Positions 34,027 to 43,879 of a stretch of DNA of 64,000 bases are shown here, one piece after another. Source of the DNA: VXPQ01 sp965232485. Lineage in GTDB: Bacteria > Bacteroidota > Rhodothermia > Rhodothermales > VXPQ01. Location: positions 248,001 to 312,000 of the forward strand of contig OZ246975.1 of assembly GCA_965232485.1 (NCBI GenBank). Direction: 5' to 3'. The notes beneath the pieces are model-generated. The model had not been told where the DNA came from. It saw only the letters and a list, made by a program, of their open reading frames with translations, and made no database searches. Position 1 is the first letter of the stretch, and every line of letters starts with the position of its first letter. The translations under genes were made by a program, and so were the position numbers.

Positions 34027-35409
34027 TCAACGCACGTATTCGGCCCGCGCCGGAAGAGAGAGCCATGCGGGCCCCACGTCGGCCGGCGTCAGCGGTCGGC
34101 TTGCGAGCGTTGCCCCTTTGCCCGCCGCCGGACCTGCGGGATCGGGTCGCCAGAGGCCGTCTTGTCCAACGAGCAGCCCCGGATTTTCCCATTGGACGCC
34201 CTGGGGCAGAGGTATGCCGAGGTCGGAACCGTAGAATACATTGCCGCGCCAGGTTATGTCCTCAGGAGATGTTTTGGCGAAGATCACCGGGACGGAGCTC
34301 TCGGCGTATACGATATTGTCGGCAAACGAAACTCCTTGCGGCGGCAGGGATTTTTCTCGGTCCATTCCCATGCCGTACAAAATCGTAACGCGGGTATCGA
34401 CAAACGTGTTGTTGACGATGCGGGCGTTCTTGACCTGGAAGTACCGATTCAGGGGCGAATCGGGTACGCCGTTCATGATCGGGAGGGCGGCCCGCGAGGA
34501 ATCTCCCTGCAAGCCTGCAAAATAATTGTCCTGGACAAGGTGATCCTCCCCGATTACCCGTACGCCGCCCGTCCCGTCCCGGTTGTTTCCGAGGAAAAAA
34601 TTATGCGCGACAACCGCCCGGTTGCCATGGCGCAACGTGAGCGTTCCCTCGGATTCGAGAAAAGTGTTGTAGCGGTAGATATTTTCACCGGATTTGTTGG
34701 AAATGATTTCGTGTTCTCCGCTGGCTCGTTCGAAGAGGTTGTATTCGACGATCGTGCGCGAATCCTGCATCGAACGGTGGCTTGTGCCTATCCGGATGGT
34801 TTCTCCTCCGTTCTTTCCGAGCGGGGGGCGTGGCCCAAAATGATTATGGTCTATGCGGTGATGGTTCGGCTGGTGATCTGGCGGGTCTTCGAGCCACACC
34901 ACGAATGTGGCGCCGTCGTGCGTTTTTCCGGCGAAATAATTATGGTCCACGCGATTATGCGCGCCATAGACGGAGACCCACTTGTATTGGGTTAGCCAGT
35001 CGGGGGGATTGTACTCGGTGATGGCGCAGTTGGCGAGGCGACTGTGGCGCGCCGCCCGGTTCTCGCTTGTGCGGAAGGCGATCACATGTCCACCCTCAAG
35101 GGCGCCTTTATCAAACCACAATCCCTCTACTTTCAGGTAACTTCCCCCGATGCGGAGCCTGGACGTTCCTGTCAGGATCACCTGCCCCGGCGTTTCTGCC
35201 CGGACGGTGATGGAGTCGCCCTCCACGCCGTCTGCATCGAAGTCGAGGTGCGCATCGCGCCAGACGCCATTAGCTAGGCGGATCGTATCGCCAGGCTGGG
35301 CCGCCTCTACGGCCTTGTGGAATTCGTCCACCGACCGAACGAGCGTATCGTCTCCTGTGGCGGGCAGGGCGGCGATACCGCACAGCGCGACGAAGAGCCA
35401 GGTTCTCAT
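34027..35409 (-). CDS. PL6 alginate lyase, short form (no sorting domain)
   Basis: A 460-residue protein with a signal peptide (WLFVALCGIAALPATGD). It is a parallel beta-helix enzyme of the chondroitinase B/PL6 family. NKSGEN at 238-243 gives the catalytic Lys239 and LRHGN at 259-263 the catalytic Arg260, with the 21-residue spacing known in the family. KNGGETIRIGTSHRSMQD carries the calcium/substrate region. The lack of a T9SS domain suggests the periplasm. It overlaps the upstream PL6 gene by four bases (ATGA-type) and ends the minus-strand alginate operon. Confidence 0.9.
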   Translation of the reverse strand: MRTWLFVALCGIAALPATGDDTLVRSVDEFHKAVEAAQPGDTIRLANGVWRDAHLDFDADGVEGDSITVRAETPGQVILTGTSRLRIGGSYLKVEGLWFDKGALEGGHVIAFRTSENRAARHSRLANCAITEYNPPDWLTQYKWVSVYGAHNRVDHNYFAGKTHDGATFVVWLEDPPDHQPNHHRIDHNHFGPRPPLGKNGGETIRIGTSHRSMQDSRTIVEYNLFERASGEHEIISNKSGENIYRYNTFLESEGTLTLRHGNRAVVAHNFFLGNNRDGTGGVRVIGEDHLVQDNYFAGLQGDSSRAALPIMNGVPDSPLNRYFQVKNARIVNNTFVDTRVTILYGMGMDREKSLPPQGVSFADNIVYAESSVPVIFAKTSPEDITWRGNVFYGSDLGIPLPQGVQWENPGLLVGQDGLWRPDPAGPAAGKGATLASRPLTPADVGPAWLSLPARAEYVR

Positions 35410-37160
35410 TGGCGAAAGAGCATATGTGTTTGATTCTGATCGTTTACGGTCAGTCTGACGACGTACGGACCAGCCGACAGGTTCGAGGCGTCGAACGTCA
35501 CGCGGTGCTCGCCCTCTGCATGGGGCGCGTCAAGCAAGCGCGTAACTTCTCTTCCCGTTATGTCGTACACGACAAGTCGCACATGACCGGATTCCGCGAG
35601 CGTAAAGGATACGTCGGTGCTGGCGCGAAACGGGTTCGGCGCATTCGCGATCGTTATGCCTGTCAGGGATGCTTTCTCGGGAATGGGTTCTGCGGACACA
35701 ATGGTCCCGAAGAACGATGGCCCGGCATCGGCTGTCGTCAACGGACGGTTCGTTATGGGCGAGGCGGCCTGTTCGTCGGCGCCTATATCGGGCGCGGCGT
35801 CCCGCGTCTGGCCGTCCATGTCGGCGCCGGCGAAGGGGAAAGCGACGCCGGCATTCAGGGCGGGCGAGGAGGCGGAAGGACGCCATAGCGAACCGCTTTG
35901 CGCCAATTGGGGGTCCTCGGTGGAAATGCCGTCCGGCTGCGCAATGCCCAGCGTGCTCCCGTGCATAATGTTCGCTGCGTAGGCGATGTTGACAGGGGCG
36001 TCTTCGTATTCGACGATCGGCCCCTGCGTGGTTTCCACGAGGTTGTTGGCGATGGTCAGGTTTTCCGGAGGCAACGACTGTTCGCTGCTTTTCCCCGCGC
36101 CGATGACGAACGTTTCGTTCGCGTTGACGAATGTATTGAAGGCGATGACCACATCCTTGACCTGGAAATAGCGGTTGAGCGGGGAATTTTCCACGCCATT
36201 CACCACCGCCAGCGCAGCGCGGTAACCCGTGCCTGTCAGGTCCTGGAAATAGTTGTTATAGACTTTGTGTCGTTCTCCAATAATTCGAACGCCGCCCGTT
36301 AGAGATTTGCCTTCGCCGAGAAAGAAATTGCCGTACACATGGGCTTCGTTCCCGTGACGCAGCGTCAAGGCGCCCGCCGATCTGCGGAAGGTATTGTAGC
36401 GAAACGTGTTTTGCCCGCTTTTATTGGAGATGATTTCGATCTCGCCGTCGCATTCCTCGAAAAGGTTGCGTTCAACCGTCACGAAGGCGTCCTGCATGGA
36501 GCGGCTGCTCGTGCCTATGCGAATGGTTTCCCCGCCATTCTTGCCCAGATCCGGCCTGCGTCCGAAGTGGTTGTTGTCTATTCGGTGATAGACCGGCGCG
36601 TCGTTGGGCGGGTCGCGAAGCCAGACGACGAGCGTGGCCCCGTCATGGGTTTTTCCGGCGAAATAGCAATGGTCCACCCTGTTATTCGCGCCGTAGACAG
36701 AGACCCACTTGTATTCCGTCGATTTGGAGGGCGGGTTATAATTCGTAATCGCGCAATTGGTGAGGCGGCTATGGTTCGCGAGGCGGGAGGACGAACGTCT
36801 GAACTGAATAACGTGCCCGCTTGCGAGCGCTCCCTGGTCGAACCACAGCCCGTCAACCTTCAGGTAGTTGCCTCCGATGCGCAGGCTGGATCGTCCGTTG
36901 AGGATCACCTGTCCCGGCGTTTCTGCTCGCAACGTGATGGTGTCTCCCGGGGCGCCCTGGGCGTAGAACGCGATGTTCGTATCCGTCCATACCCCGTTCG
37001 CCATCACAATGGCGTCGCCGGGATCCGAACTTGCAATGGCGCTGGCAAGCTCCGCCGCCGTTCGGACGTACCGCTCTTGTTGCGCAAACATCTCCGGCGC
37101 CCGCGACAGCATGGAAAAAGCCGCTACGGCGGCCAGGAAGCCCAACCGGAAGATGGACAA
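35406..37160 (-). CDS. PL6 alginate lyase with T9SS C-terminal domain
   Basis: A 584-residue protein and paralogue of the gene at 34027. After a signal peptide (FLAAVAAFSMLSRAPEMFAQ) the beta-helix shows NKSGQN (Lys247) and LRHGN (Arg268), and a similar KNGGETIRIGTSSRSMQD. The last about 85 residues (NAPNPFRASTDVSFTLAESG to MLFRQ) form a type A sorting domain. The protein is therefore exported by type IX secretion and is probably cell-surface anchored, where it would make the first cut in alginate polymer. The pair suggests a surface and a periplasmic version of one activity. Confidence 0.9.
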   Translation of the reverse strand: MSIFRLGFLAAVAAFSMLSRAPEMFAQQERYVRTAAELASAIASSDPGDAIVMANGVWTDTNIAFYAQGAPGDTITLRAETPGQVILNGRSSLRIGGNYLKVDGLWFDQGALASGHVIQFRRSSSRLANHSRLTNCAITNYNPPSKSTEYKWVSVYGANNRVDHCYFAGKTHDGATLVVWLRDPPNDAPVYHRIDNNHFGRRPDLGKNGGETIRIGTSSRSMQDAFVTVERNLFEECDGEIEIISNKSGQNTFRYNTFRRSAGALTLRHGNEAHVYGNFFLGEGKSLTGGVRIIGERHKVYNNYFQDLTGTGYRAALAVVNGVENSPLNRYFQVKDVVIAFNTFVNANETFVIGAGKSSEQSLPPENLTIANNLVETTQGPIVEYEDAPVNIAYAANIMHGSTLGIAQPDGISTEDPQLAQSGSLWRPSASSPALNAGVAFPFAGADMDGQTRDAAPDIGADEQAASPITNRPLTTADAGPSFFGTIVSAEPIPEKASLTGITIANAPNPFRASTDVSFTLAESGHVRLVVYDITGREVTRLLDAPHAEGEHRVTFDASNLSAGPYVVRLTVNDQNQTHMLFRQ

Positions 37161-37249
37161 GTGTCAGGAGAGTGTTTGGGCAGGAAGCGAGGGGGAAAGA
37201 GGAGTATAATGTCCTCTCGCTTCCTGCCCGATGGTCAGAGCATCCCGTG

Positions 37250-39622
37250 CTATTTCAGTAACGTAAGCGTACGGTGCTGCACCCGGTCGTCCACGCGAAG
37301 CCTGTAGACATACAGGCCTGACGCATGGCCTTCAAGCGAAATGTTTACGGCATATTCGCCCGCCGCATGATGCGCGCTTATCACACTGGCCACTCGACGC
37401 CCTAATACATCGTACACATCCAGCGTAGCCGTTCCCGGTTCGTCGATGCGGTAGGGTATGGTCGTTTGTCCATTGAAAGGGTTCGGATAGTTCTGCCCCA
37501 GTGAAATTTCCGTGGGCAAAACGATGTCGCCTTCGGTTGAAACGACGCCCATGGCCCATTGCGGATCGCCAAGGGGGCCTCCTGTGCTGCTTGCCGTTAA
37601 CAGCATGGCGTTGCCCACCGTAAAGTTCAGGTTCTCCGGATCCATGAACATGGGGTCGAGCATAAGGATATTGGACTCCGTTGCGCCGCTGGACAATTTG
37701 ATCGGGGATACTTTGAACAGGTTCGAATAGGCGATGCTCGAATTACCTTCGATCAGGACCGAGCCTTCCGTATCCTCGTTGCTATGGGAAAGGATGCTGT
37801 TGACGATCGTCGCATTGAGGATGTTGCGAGGAAAGATCGCGCGTCCGTTGCCGGATCCGCAATTGTAACACGTCAGACCGTCCACTTTGAATTCCGGTTC
37901 GGGCGTGCTCGCGTCTTCGTCGCCGCCATCCACGTAAATGCCGTCCGCTTTCGTGTTCGCGATGGTCGAATTCGAGACTTCGAAATAATTGACGTTGTGA
38001 ATGCCCATCGCCTTGTTGTCGCTGGACTCGTCCTTGATCCGGATGCCTTCCTTGCCGCTGTTGTTCAGCACCACGTTCCGGAAAATGACGGAATCGGCAA
38101 GCGTTAATGCGTATTGACGGAGGAAGTTGCCGTCGCTGCCCGCCACTACGTCATGCATGTAACTGTCGTACACCTTCAGGTTCAGGCCGTCGGCCTGCAG
38201 GCCGGTCCCGTCGTTGCTGTCGTCGATGCGCAGGAGGTATTTCGCATTGAAATCCGTCCCGGCCTGTCCGTCGATTTCTACGCCATGGAGGGTGAAATCG
38301 TCGTAGATGCGGAAGACGACGCGGGTGCTCTCGTCGGCCTCGTTGTTTTTGATGACCGGTTTTTTATCCAGACCGGCGGCGGCCCGGACCGTAAGGGGGA
38401 CTTCAATGTTGATCTGGTCGTCGTTGAGGTATTCCCCGCCGCTGTCGGTGAGTTCGATGACGTCGCCTGCAGCGGCAGCGCCCACGGCGGCCAGCAACGT
38501 ATTCTGGCCGGCCGCCACCTGATGTACGACGCCGCCGCCACCGCCTCCGGCAGGCCACCAGCGCATGTCGCCGAGGTTCGAACCGCCTTCGCCCTTGCCG
38601 ACGAGGGGAGAATCGCCGGAGAGCGTAAAGTCGCCATTGTCCGCATCGGCGAACATGGGATCGACGGCGTAGAGCATATCAACCGTGGGAGTTCCCCCGC
38701 CCGTCCATTCGCCATCGTCGCTGATATTGAGCGTGTCCGTGTAGGCGATGAGGGCGCCGCTCTCAAGCCAGGGCGCTCCGAGGGTTTTGCCGGTTCCATT
38801 GACGATATCGTAATTCCCGACCAGGATCGAATTGGTGACCTTGGCGTTTTCCGAAAATTTGAGGTTGATGACGTAATGCCCGGCGTTGTAGATCGTCACC
38901 TGGTCGATGACTACTTCCGGTCCGGGCGTGTTCGGGTCCTGGTCGCCGCCGTAGACGCTGATCGCGTCGTTCTTGATATCCCAGAAGGTGGAATTCGAAA
39001 CCTCGAAATATTTCACGTTGAAGAACCCGAACCCGGGGCGGTCGCTGTCTTCGTCGCGCGCTCGCAGAGCTTCCTTCCCCATGTTTTCGAACAGGCTGTT
39101 CCGCACAATGATGGAATCGGCCATCGTCATGGAATAGGCGCGGAAGGCGTTGCCGTCGCTGCCGCTGACGATATCATGGAAATAACAGTTGATGATTTTC
39201 AGCACGTAGTTCTGCTTCACGTTTGCGGCGTCTCCGGACCCTGAGCCGGTGCGGATACCGTATTTGGCTTCATTGAGTCCGTCGATTTCCAGCCCTATAA
39301 GGGTGAGGTCGTTGTACAGTCGAAAGACATCCTTCGTGCCGTCGGTGCCGGTGTTCTGCAGCACGGGACGATTCGTCAGGCCGTCCGCGGCCTTGATCGT
39401 CAGGGGAAAGTCCGGTTTGATTTCGTCGGGGTTTGTGTATAGCCCACCGTCGGTCGTGAGCACGAGTATGTCCCCGGGGTTCGCTTGGGCAACGGCCGCG
39501 AGAATAGTGCTGTCCCCTGCTGCAACCTCGATTTCGACCTGCGCCAGAGCGGGCGAAGAAGCCCATAGTGCAAGCGTGAAGATGGCTGCAAACGTCTGGA
39601 AATACGTAGCGAGTCGGTTCAT
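37250..39622 (-). CDS. Double beta-helix (DUF5123/DUF4957-like) protein with T9SS domain
   Basis: A 790-residue protein from ATG 39622, with signal peptide ATYFQTFAAIFTLALWASS; the open frame upstream lacks a better start. Two homologous halves follow, at about 30-345 and 365-690. Each starts with a VAAG..T..AAVA.A.PGD motif and continues as right-handed beta-helix repeats (YFEVSNSTFWDIKNDAISVY versus YFEVSNSTIANTKADGIYVD). A type A sorting domain (NYPNPFNGQTTIPYRIDEPG to LTLLK) ends the protein. I see no PL6 Lys/Arg motif, so it may be a surface glycan-binding protein or a divergent lyase. A candidate operator lies 62 bases before the start. Confidence 0.72.
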   Translation of the reverse strand: MNRLATYFQTFAAIFTLALWASSPALAQVEIEVAAGDSTILAAVAQANPGDILVLTTDGGLYTNPDEIKPDFPLTIKAADGLTNRPVLQNTGTDGTKDVFRLYNDLTLIGLEIDGLNEAKYGIRTGSGSGDAANVKQNYVLKIINCYFHDIVSGSDGNAFRAYSMTMADSIIVRNSLFENMGKEALRARDEDSDRPGFGFFNVKYFEVSNSTFWDIKNDAISVYGGDQDPNTPGPEVVIDQVTIYNAGHYVINLKFSENAKVTNSILVGNYDIVNGTGKTLGAPWLESGALIAYTDTLNISDDGEWTGGGTPTVDMLYAVDPMFADADNGDFTLSGDSPLVGKGEGGSNLGDMRWWPAGGGGGGVVHQVAAGQNTLLAAVGAAAAGDVIELTDSGGEYLNDDQINIEVPLTVRAAAGLDKKPVIKNNEADESTRVVFRIYDDFTLHGVEIDGQAGTDFNAKYLLRIDDSNDGTGLQADGLNLKVYDSYMHDVVAGSDGNFLRQYALTLADSVIFRNVVLNNSGKEGIRIKDESSDNKAMGIHNVNYFEVSNSTIANTKADGIYVDGGDEDASTPEPEFKVDGLTCYNCGSGNGRAIFPRNILNATIVNSILSHSNEDTEGSVLIEGNSSIAYSNLFKVSPIKLSSGATESNILMLDPMFMDPENLNFTVGNAMLLTASSTGGPLGDPQWAMGVVSTEGDIVLPTEISLGQNYPNPFNGQTTIPYRIDEPGTATLDVYDVLGRRVASVISAHHAAGEYAVNISLEGHASGLYVYRLRVDDRVQHRTLTLLK

Positions 39623-39683
39623 GGTTTTTGTTCGCGTATGGTTTCGATTTAACGAGGCCGAAAGATTCGTTTGCTGATTGCGC

Positions 39684-39702
39684 AACATGTATGATGTATG
39701 TT
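39684..39702 (-). promoter_or_regulatory. Candidate operator, site 2
   Basis: AACATGTATGATGTATGTT, with palindromic AACAT/ATGTT arms. It shares the central 13 bases with site 1 (26354) and lies 61 bases upstream of the double beta-helix gene start. Confidence 0.45.
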
Positions 39703-39763
39703 GCATGACAAATTACGCAATCAAACTAAACAAAAAGAGAATTATTTGCAAGGCGGCGGTTTT

Positions 39764-42403
39764 TTATTGAACGCGCACGATTTTTCGCACGACGGCCTGT
39801 CGTTCGGCGTGCGTCAGTCGCACCAGGTACACGCCGGACGGGACTTGCGCGCCATCGGAATCGCGGCCGTCCCACTGCACTTGCTGTTTGCCCGGGGCGC
39901 TGTCGCCTTCGGCGAGGGTAAGCACCTTTTGGCCCAGCAGATTGAACACATCCATCCGGTAGGCCCCGGGATTTTCTATTTCTATGACGAACGAGGTGGC
40001 GTCCCGGAACGGATTGGGATAATTGCGCACGGCCAGGCCCGGCGAAGCAGGCAGTTCGTTTTGCGACGCCAGCGCATGCATTCCGATCATGAGAGAAATC
40101 TGGTCCTCGTTCCTGTCGAACGGGACAGCCGCGCCGCGCACCATGACCTCGGTTACATTGGCGGCTCCCGGCCAGGAGACCTTCAATTGAAACGCTTGCG
40201 TCGTTTCGCTCGGTTCGATGACGAGCAGGCCAGGCGTTCCGATATCCAGCGCCAGCGTCGCAGGCCGATCAGTCGTTAACGTCAGCGCGCCGCTGTTGAA
40301 CAGGGCGCCGCGGCGAAATGCAAAATGCGTCAGGTTGCCGCTGGTCGCGCGCGACCACGCAAAGGTGGCGTCGGTCGTAAAGGCGTCAAGCGTCTGTTCC
40401 GCCGGTTCCTGCTGGAGCAGGAAAACGTCGGCGTCGTCGTTTTTTTCGAGAGAGGCTGCGACGTAGGCGTCCGTGCTCAGATCAATGGCCGCGGGCTCGG
40501 GCCCGTCCTGGGGGCCTGGCAACAAAAGTTGGAGAAAAGCAGCGTTTTGTCCGGTTTGCGCAACCTCGACGTACTGTTCGAACCGTTCGTCCTTGAACAA
40601 GCTGATATATCCGGTGGCGTGCGTGACGGAAGCCGTTGCAGGAAAGAAGAAGGCGTCCAGGCGGGCCGCTTCGCCGTATCGGTTGGCGAAGGGCTTCCAT
40701 GATGCGTGACCCCCGTCCAGCTCGAACCTTCCGCGTCCATGCAGATAGGAGCGGTACGTATGGGATATATCGCCTTTCAGCAGGTCCGCCACCACGAAAT
40801 AGTCCTCTCCGACAAAGCCGACGGCGCGAAAGAGGTTGGCGTCGCCTGGGCGAAGGTAGCCGCTTTGTTTTTCTGCAAAATCGAAGAAGGAGGAATTAAT
40901 GTAGTGATGGGTTTGCGGGGTGATATTGTAAACGTAGGGCAGGTTCAATAAACTGTCTGCAAAGGGCGGATACCCGTCCGCGGTGACGATGTTGTGCGCC
41001 TTTGCGGCAAGGTACCAGGAATTCCTCCGGTCGTCCGAGAAACCGTTCGGACCGTAGCCGGCGTCGGGCGCAAGAATGGCGTCATGGCCGCCGAGAAAGA
41101 AGGAGAGATGGTCGCGATGGTTGTGGTTGTCGGCCTCGGCTACGCCGTGGAAGAGCAGGTAGCGGTCGTTCGGTCCGCTGGTCCACTGGTTCCGGAAAAC
41201 GATCTGTCCGGCCTGGAGAAACTGCGTAGGGGAGACAGTGGGCGGGGCTGACTGGATACTGTCGTCAAAGAGGATATATTCGTCGATTTCCCAGGTTACG
41301 TCTACGGTAGCTCCGGTATAGTCCTCGTTGTAGAGACGGGTATATTCGTAGTTCCACTGACATAGCGCGGCGAAATCCGCGTCGGGATTGAGATCGGTCG
41401 GGCTGCCATGGTACGCCGCCGCCGCCATGTGCGTAGGCGCGGGTTTTATGTAGGAATCTTCCATATTCGGAATCCATCCTCGCCCGGTGCGTATTTTGAT
41501 GGGCCACTCGAACGCCGGTTTATAATCCTCGAACAGATTGACGCCGGAAACATTTTTGTAGTGCCACAGAAAGGGGATGAAATTCACGGCGTTATACATC
41601 CAGTAGTGCCCTCCTTCGCGGTAGACCCCGTCGGCGCTGAACTGATAGCGTGTGACCGAATTGGCGGCTTCGAGTGCGTACTGGAGCCAGTCTTCGGCGT
41701 GCGGGTGATCCGACAGGGCAAGCGCGGCCGTGCCGATGGCCCAGGCAGGTTTGGAGCGATGATTGTGCGGACGCGGGGCGAGGCGGGCGCCCTCGGTCAG
41801 GTTATCCCGCAGATACTGAATCTCGTCGGCGATGCGGCGACGAATCTCGGTGTTTTGCTCTGCGCTCAGCCGATCGAATACCCAGTCGTAGGCCGCAGCA
41901 TAGTTCTGCAGCCAGGTTGCGCGATATATCTCGTCGTAAGGTTTCTCTCCCGTCTGGGGAACGCCTTCCCAGGCCAACAGCAGCATCTCAATAGCCTTTT
42001 GCAACGCTTGATCGTCTTCTTCGATGAGCCACCAGAAAGCCAGGGTTTTTGCTGCGCGCGGACGATCGTTTTCGTCGAGGTCTTCCGCGTTTTTCGTGAC
42101 GTACTTGAGCGCATCGCCCCTGAAACGCAGCCACAGCGCATTGTATCGGGCGGAGGCTTGCGTTTTGCGCGCTCGAAGGACAGGGAGGTCGCTGGCGCTG
42201 AAATACAGCGACGGATGGGTTTCGTTCGGCGGAAGTACGGGCGCAGTGTCCACGGCGAACCCGTTGTAGGTGTCGTACCTGGGGTGCTGCGCCCAAAGCA
42301 GCGTCGGGAAGAGAAAGGGCAGAAGATATGCGAGGCGTTTCAGGAAGGCGATACGTCTGATTTTCGGGTCCCGTGACGAATGTGACCCGTTGGCGCTTTG
42401 CAA
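39764..42403 (-). CDS. Heparinase II/III-like polysaccharide lyase with T9SS domain
   Basis: About 879 residues from TTG 42403, chosen because it falls just after the upstream stop (42415); no ATG is in frame between there and the signal peptide (FLKRLAYLLPFLFPTLLWAQ). The toroid part has RPHNHRSKPAWAIGTAALAL and GVYREGGHYWMYNAVNF, and the beta part has AEADNHNHRDHLSFFLGGHD and SWYLAAKAHNIVTADG, resembling the HNH and His motifs of PL17/PL39-type lyases. NYPNPFRDATSFVIEIENPG to VRKIVRVQ is a type A sorting domain. Likely substrate: alginate or another uronate polymer. The true start is uncertain. Confidence 0.78.
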   Translation of the reverse strand: MQSANGSHSSRDPKIRRIAFLKRLAYLLPFLFPTLLWAQHPRYDTYNGFAVDTAPVLPPNETHPSLYFSASDLPVLRARKTQASARYNALWLRFRGDALKYVTKNAEDLDENDRPRAAKTLAFWWLIEEDDQALQKAIEMLLLAWEGVPQTGEKPYDEIYRATWLQNYAAAYDWVFDRLSAEQNTEIRRRIADEIQYLRDNLTEGARLAPRPHNHRSKPAWAIGTAALALSDHPHAEDWLQYALEAANSVTRYQFSADGVYREGGHYWMYNAVNFIPFLWHYKNVSGVNLFEDYKPAFEWPIKIRTGRGWIPNMEDSYIKPAPTHMAAAAYHGSPTDLNPDADFAALCQWNYEYTRLYNEDYTGATVDVTWEIDEYILFDDSIQSAPPTVSPTQFLQAGQIVFRNQWTSGPNDRYLLFHGVAEADNHNHRDHLSFFLGGHDAILAPDAGYGPNGFSDDRRNSWYLAAKAHNIVTADGYPPFADSLLNLPYVYNITPQTHHYINSSFFDFAEKQSGYLRPGDANLFRAVGFVGEDYFVVADLLKGDISHTYRSYLHGRGRFELDGGHASWKPFANRYGEAARLDAFFFPATASVTHATGYISLFKDERFEQYVEVAQTGQNAAFLQLLLPGPQDGPEPAAIDLSTDAYVAASLEKNDDADVFLLQQEPAEQTLDAFTTDATFAWSRATSGNLTHFAFRRGALFNSGALTLTTDRPATLALDIGTPGLLVIEPSETTQAFQLKVSWPGAANVTEVMVRGAAVPFDRNEDQISLMIGMHALASQNELPASPGLAVRNYPNPFRDATSFVIEIENPGAYRMDVFNLLGQKVLTLAEGDSAPGKQQVQWDGRDSDGAQVPSGVYLVRLTHAERQAVVRKIVRVQ

Positions 42404-42414
42404 GTGCGGGGTTT

Positions 42415-43869
42415 TCAAAATCGGTATGTTGCGCCGAAGAGGAGGTTGTGTTTGCGAATGCGATTGTAGTCCACGTTGGATTCCCAGCGATCCTGATACA
42501 GCAAGCGTTGAAGATCGTACGCCAGGTCGAACGCGACGGGGCCGACGGGAAAACCGAGACCGCCGCTGAAAGCGTTTCCTCGCGCCGTTTGTCCGAGGAG
42601 GCCAAAGCCTTCTATCTGGAAAGGCTGCGGATCCTGTCGGAATCCAGCCCGGACAAACCATTGCGCCCGCATTTCCCATTCCAGTCCGAGGCGGACTCCC
42701 CGGGCTGGCGCCCAGTCAAGGCGAGTGTCCGTCAGGGTTCCTGCGCCGGTTGATGTTTCCTGGCGAAGCAATCCGCTTCCCGCCGGGGTTTGCACCTCCA
42801 TTGTTTCGTAATGATGTATAAAATAGTCCACCGTCAGCATGAGGGTGGTTGCTGGCCTGAACGATGCGCCGGCGGTGAACTGAAACGGCAAAGTGATTTC
42901 TTCCTCTTCCTGGACGGTGTGGTTTAACGCTTGCCCGTTGCGATCTACAAGGACTCCGTCATAACGAATGCTGCGCGTAAGCCGAACGGGTAGTTGGTAT
43001 AACGCGCCGAGACCCAGCCTCTCCTGACTCCAGCGCAAACCCCCGGCTGCTGTCCAGCCGCTATACTCCGAGGAGCCGCTCCACTCGACCGAACCGTTCT
43101 GCGCAGAGAACGAATAGTCGTGCGCATCCTCCCGGAGGAGAAATTGTCCCCGGCTGTGGTGGCGCTGGATATCGTCCGAGGAGCCGTTCCACCAGGACAA
43201 ACGCAGCCCCATGTGAACGTTCGGCAGAAGTTGCGTCGCAATTACAGGGGACAGGGCCCGAATCTCGCCTTCGCGTCGCCGCTCGAAAGAGGACCACGCT
43301 ACGTCAATTTCTTCGCCCGGATTGGGGCGATCCACCGGGACAGGACGAAATTGGCCAATGTAGGGGTCCAGCACGTTATCGTTCCGGTCGTAGTCGCTCA
43401 GGTCGGCGACGAGGCGCCAGGCTATGCCGAGCGTAACCGTGCGGTTGCCGAGGGAGAACGGAAAAGCGCCCCCTGCAAAGGCGGGATACAATGCGCCTTG
43501 CGCATGCGTCCAGTCCGGCGAGGACAGGGCGTCGGATCGATACGTTTCGGGATCGGAAAAATAAAGGGAGATGCCGGCATAGTATCGATTCGGATTCCAG
43601 TGCTGCGTTTCCGCCCATTTCCGGGATCGCCATAGCCCGGCGACAGAAAGGGCGGGCCGAGACGTCTCGCTCAGTCCCGCCGGATTCAGCAACATGGCTT
43701 CCAGTCCGCCGCCGGACGCTGCGAATGCGCCGCCCAGCGCCCGCGTTCGCGGAGCCACTGGATCCTGTTGCTGTATGCCCTGTATCGCAAGCGGCTGCAT
43801 TACTCCCTGGGCCTGGGCCTGGACGATCGGGATAAGCAGAAGGTTCAGCAAAAGAAGCCGGATACGCAT
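42415..43869 (-). CDS. Outer-membrane beta-barrel protein (OMPP1/FadL/TodX-like)
   Basis: A 484-residue protein with a signal peptide (RLLLLNLLLIPIVQAQAQG). RALGGAFAASGGGLEAMLLN-P-A-G-L is the opening of PorV/FadL-like barrels (G-A..A..D/E....NPAGL). Many alternating strands follow (LGIAWRLVADLSDYD, FTAGASFRPATTLMLTVDYF), ending in an aromatic terminal residue (LLFGATYRF), typical for Bam-inserted barrels. It starts 10 bases after the PorV-like gene and lies in the TonB-to-lyase operon. It may help uptake of oligosaccharides or take part in sorting; which one cannot be told. Confidence 0.72.
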   Translation of the reverse strand: MRIRLLLLNLLLIPIVQAQAQGVMQPLAIQGIQQQDPVAPRTRALGGAFAASGGGLEAMLLNPAGLSETSRPALSVAGLWRSRKWAETQHWNPNRYYAGISLYFSDPETYRSDALSSPDWTHAQGALYPAFAGGAFPFSLGNRTVTLGIAWRLVADLSDYDRNDNVLDPYIGQFRPVPVDRPNPGEEIDVAWSSFERRREGEIRALSPVIATQLLPNVHMGLRLSWWNGSSDDIQRHHSRGQFLLREDAHDYSFSAQNGSVEWSGSSEYSGWTAAGGLRWSQERLGLGALYQLPVRLTRSIRYDGVLVDRNGQALNHTVQEEEEITLPFQFTAGASFRPATTLMLTVDYFIHHYETMEVQTPAGSGLLRQETSTGAGTLTDTRLDWAPARGVRLGLEWEMRAQWFVRAGFRQDPQPFQIEGFGLLGQTARGNAFSGGLGFPVGPVAFDLAYDLQRLLYQDRWESNVDYNRIRKHNLLFGATYRF

Positions 43870-43879
43870 GAGCCGGTAA

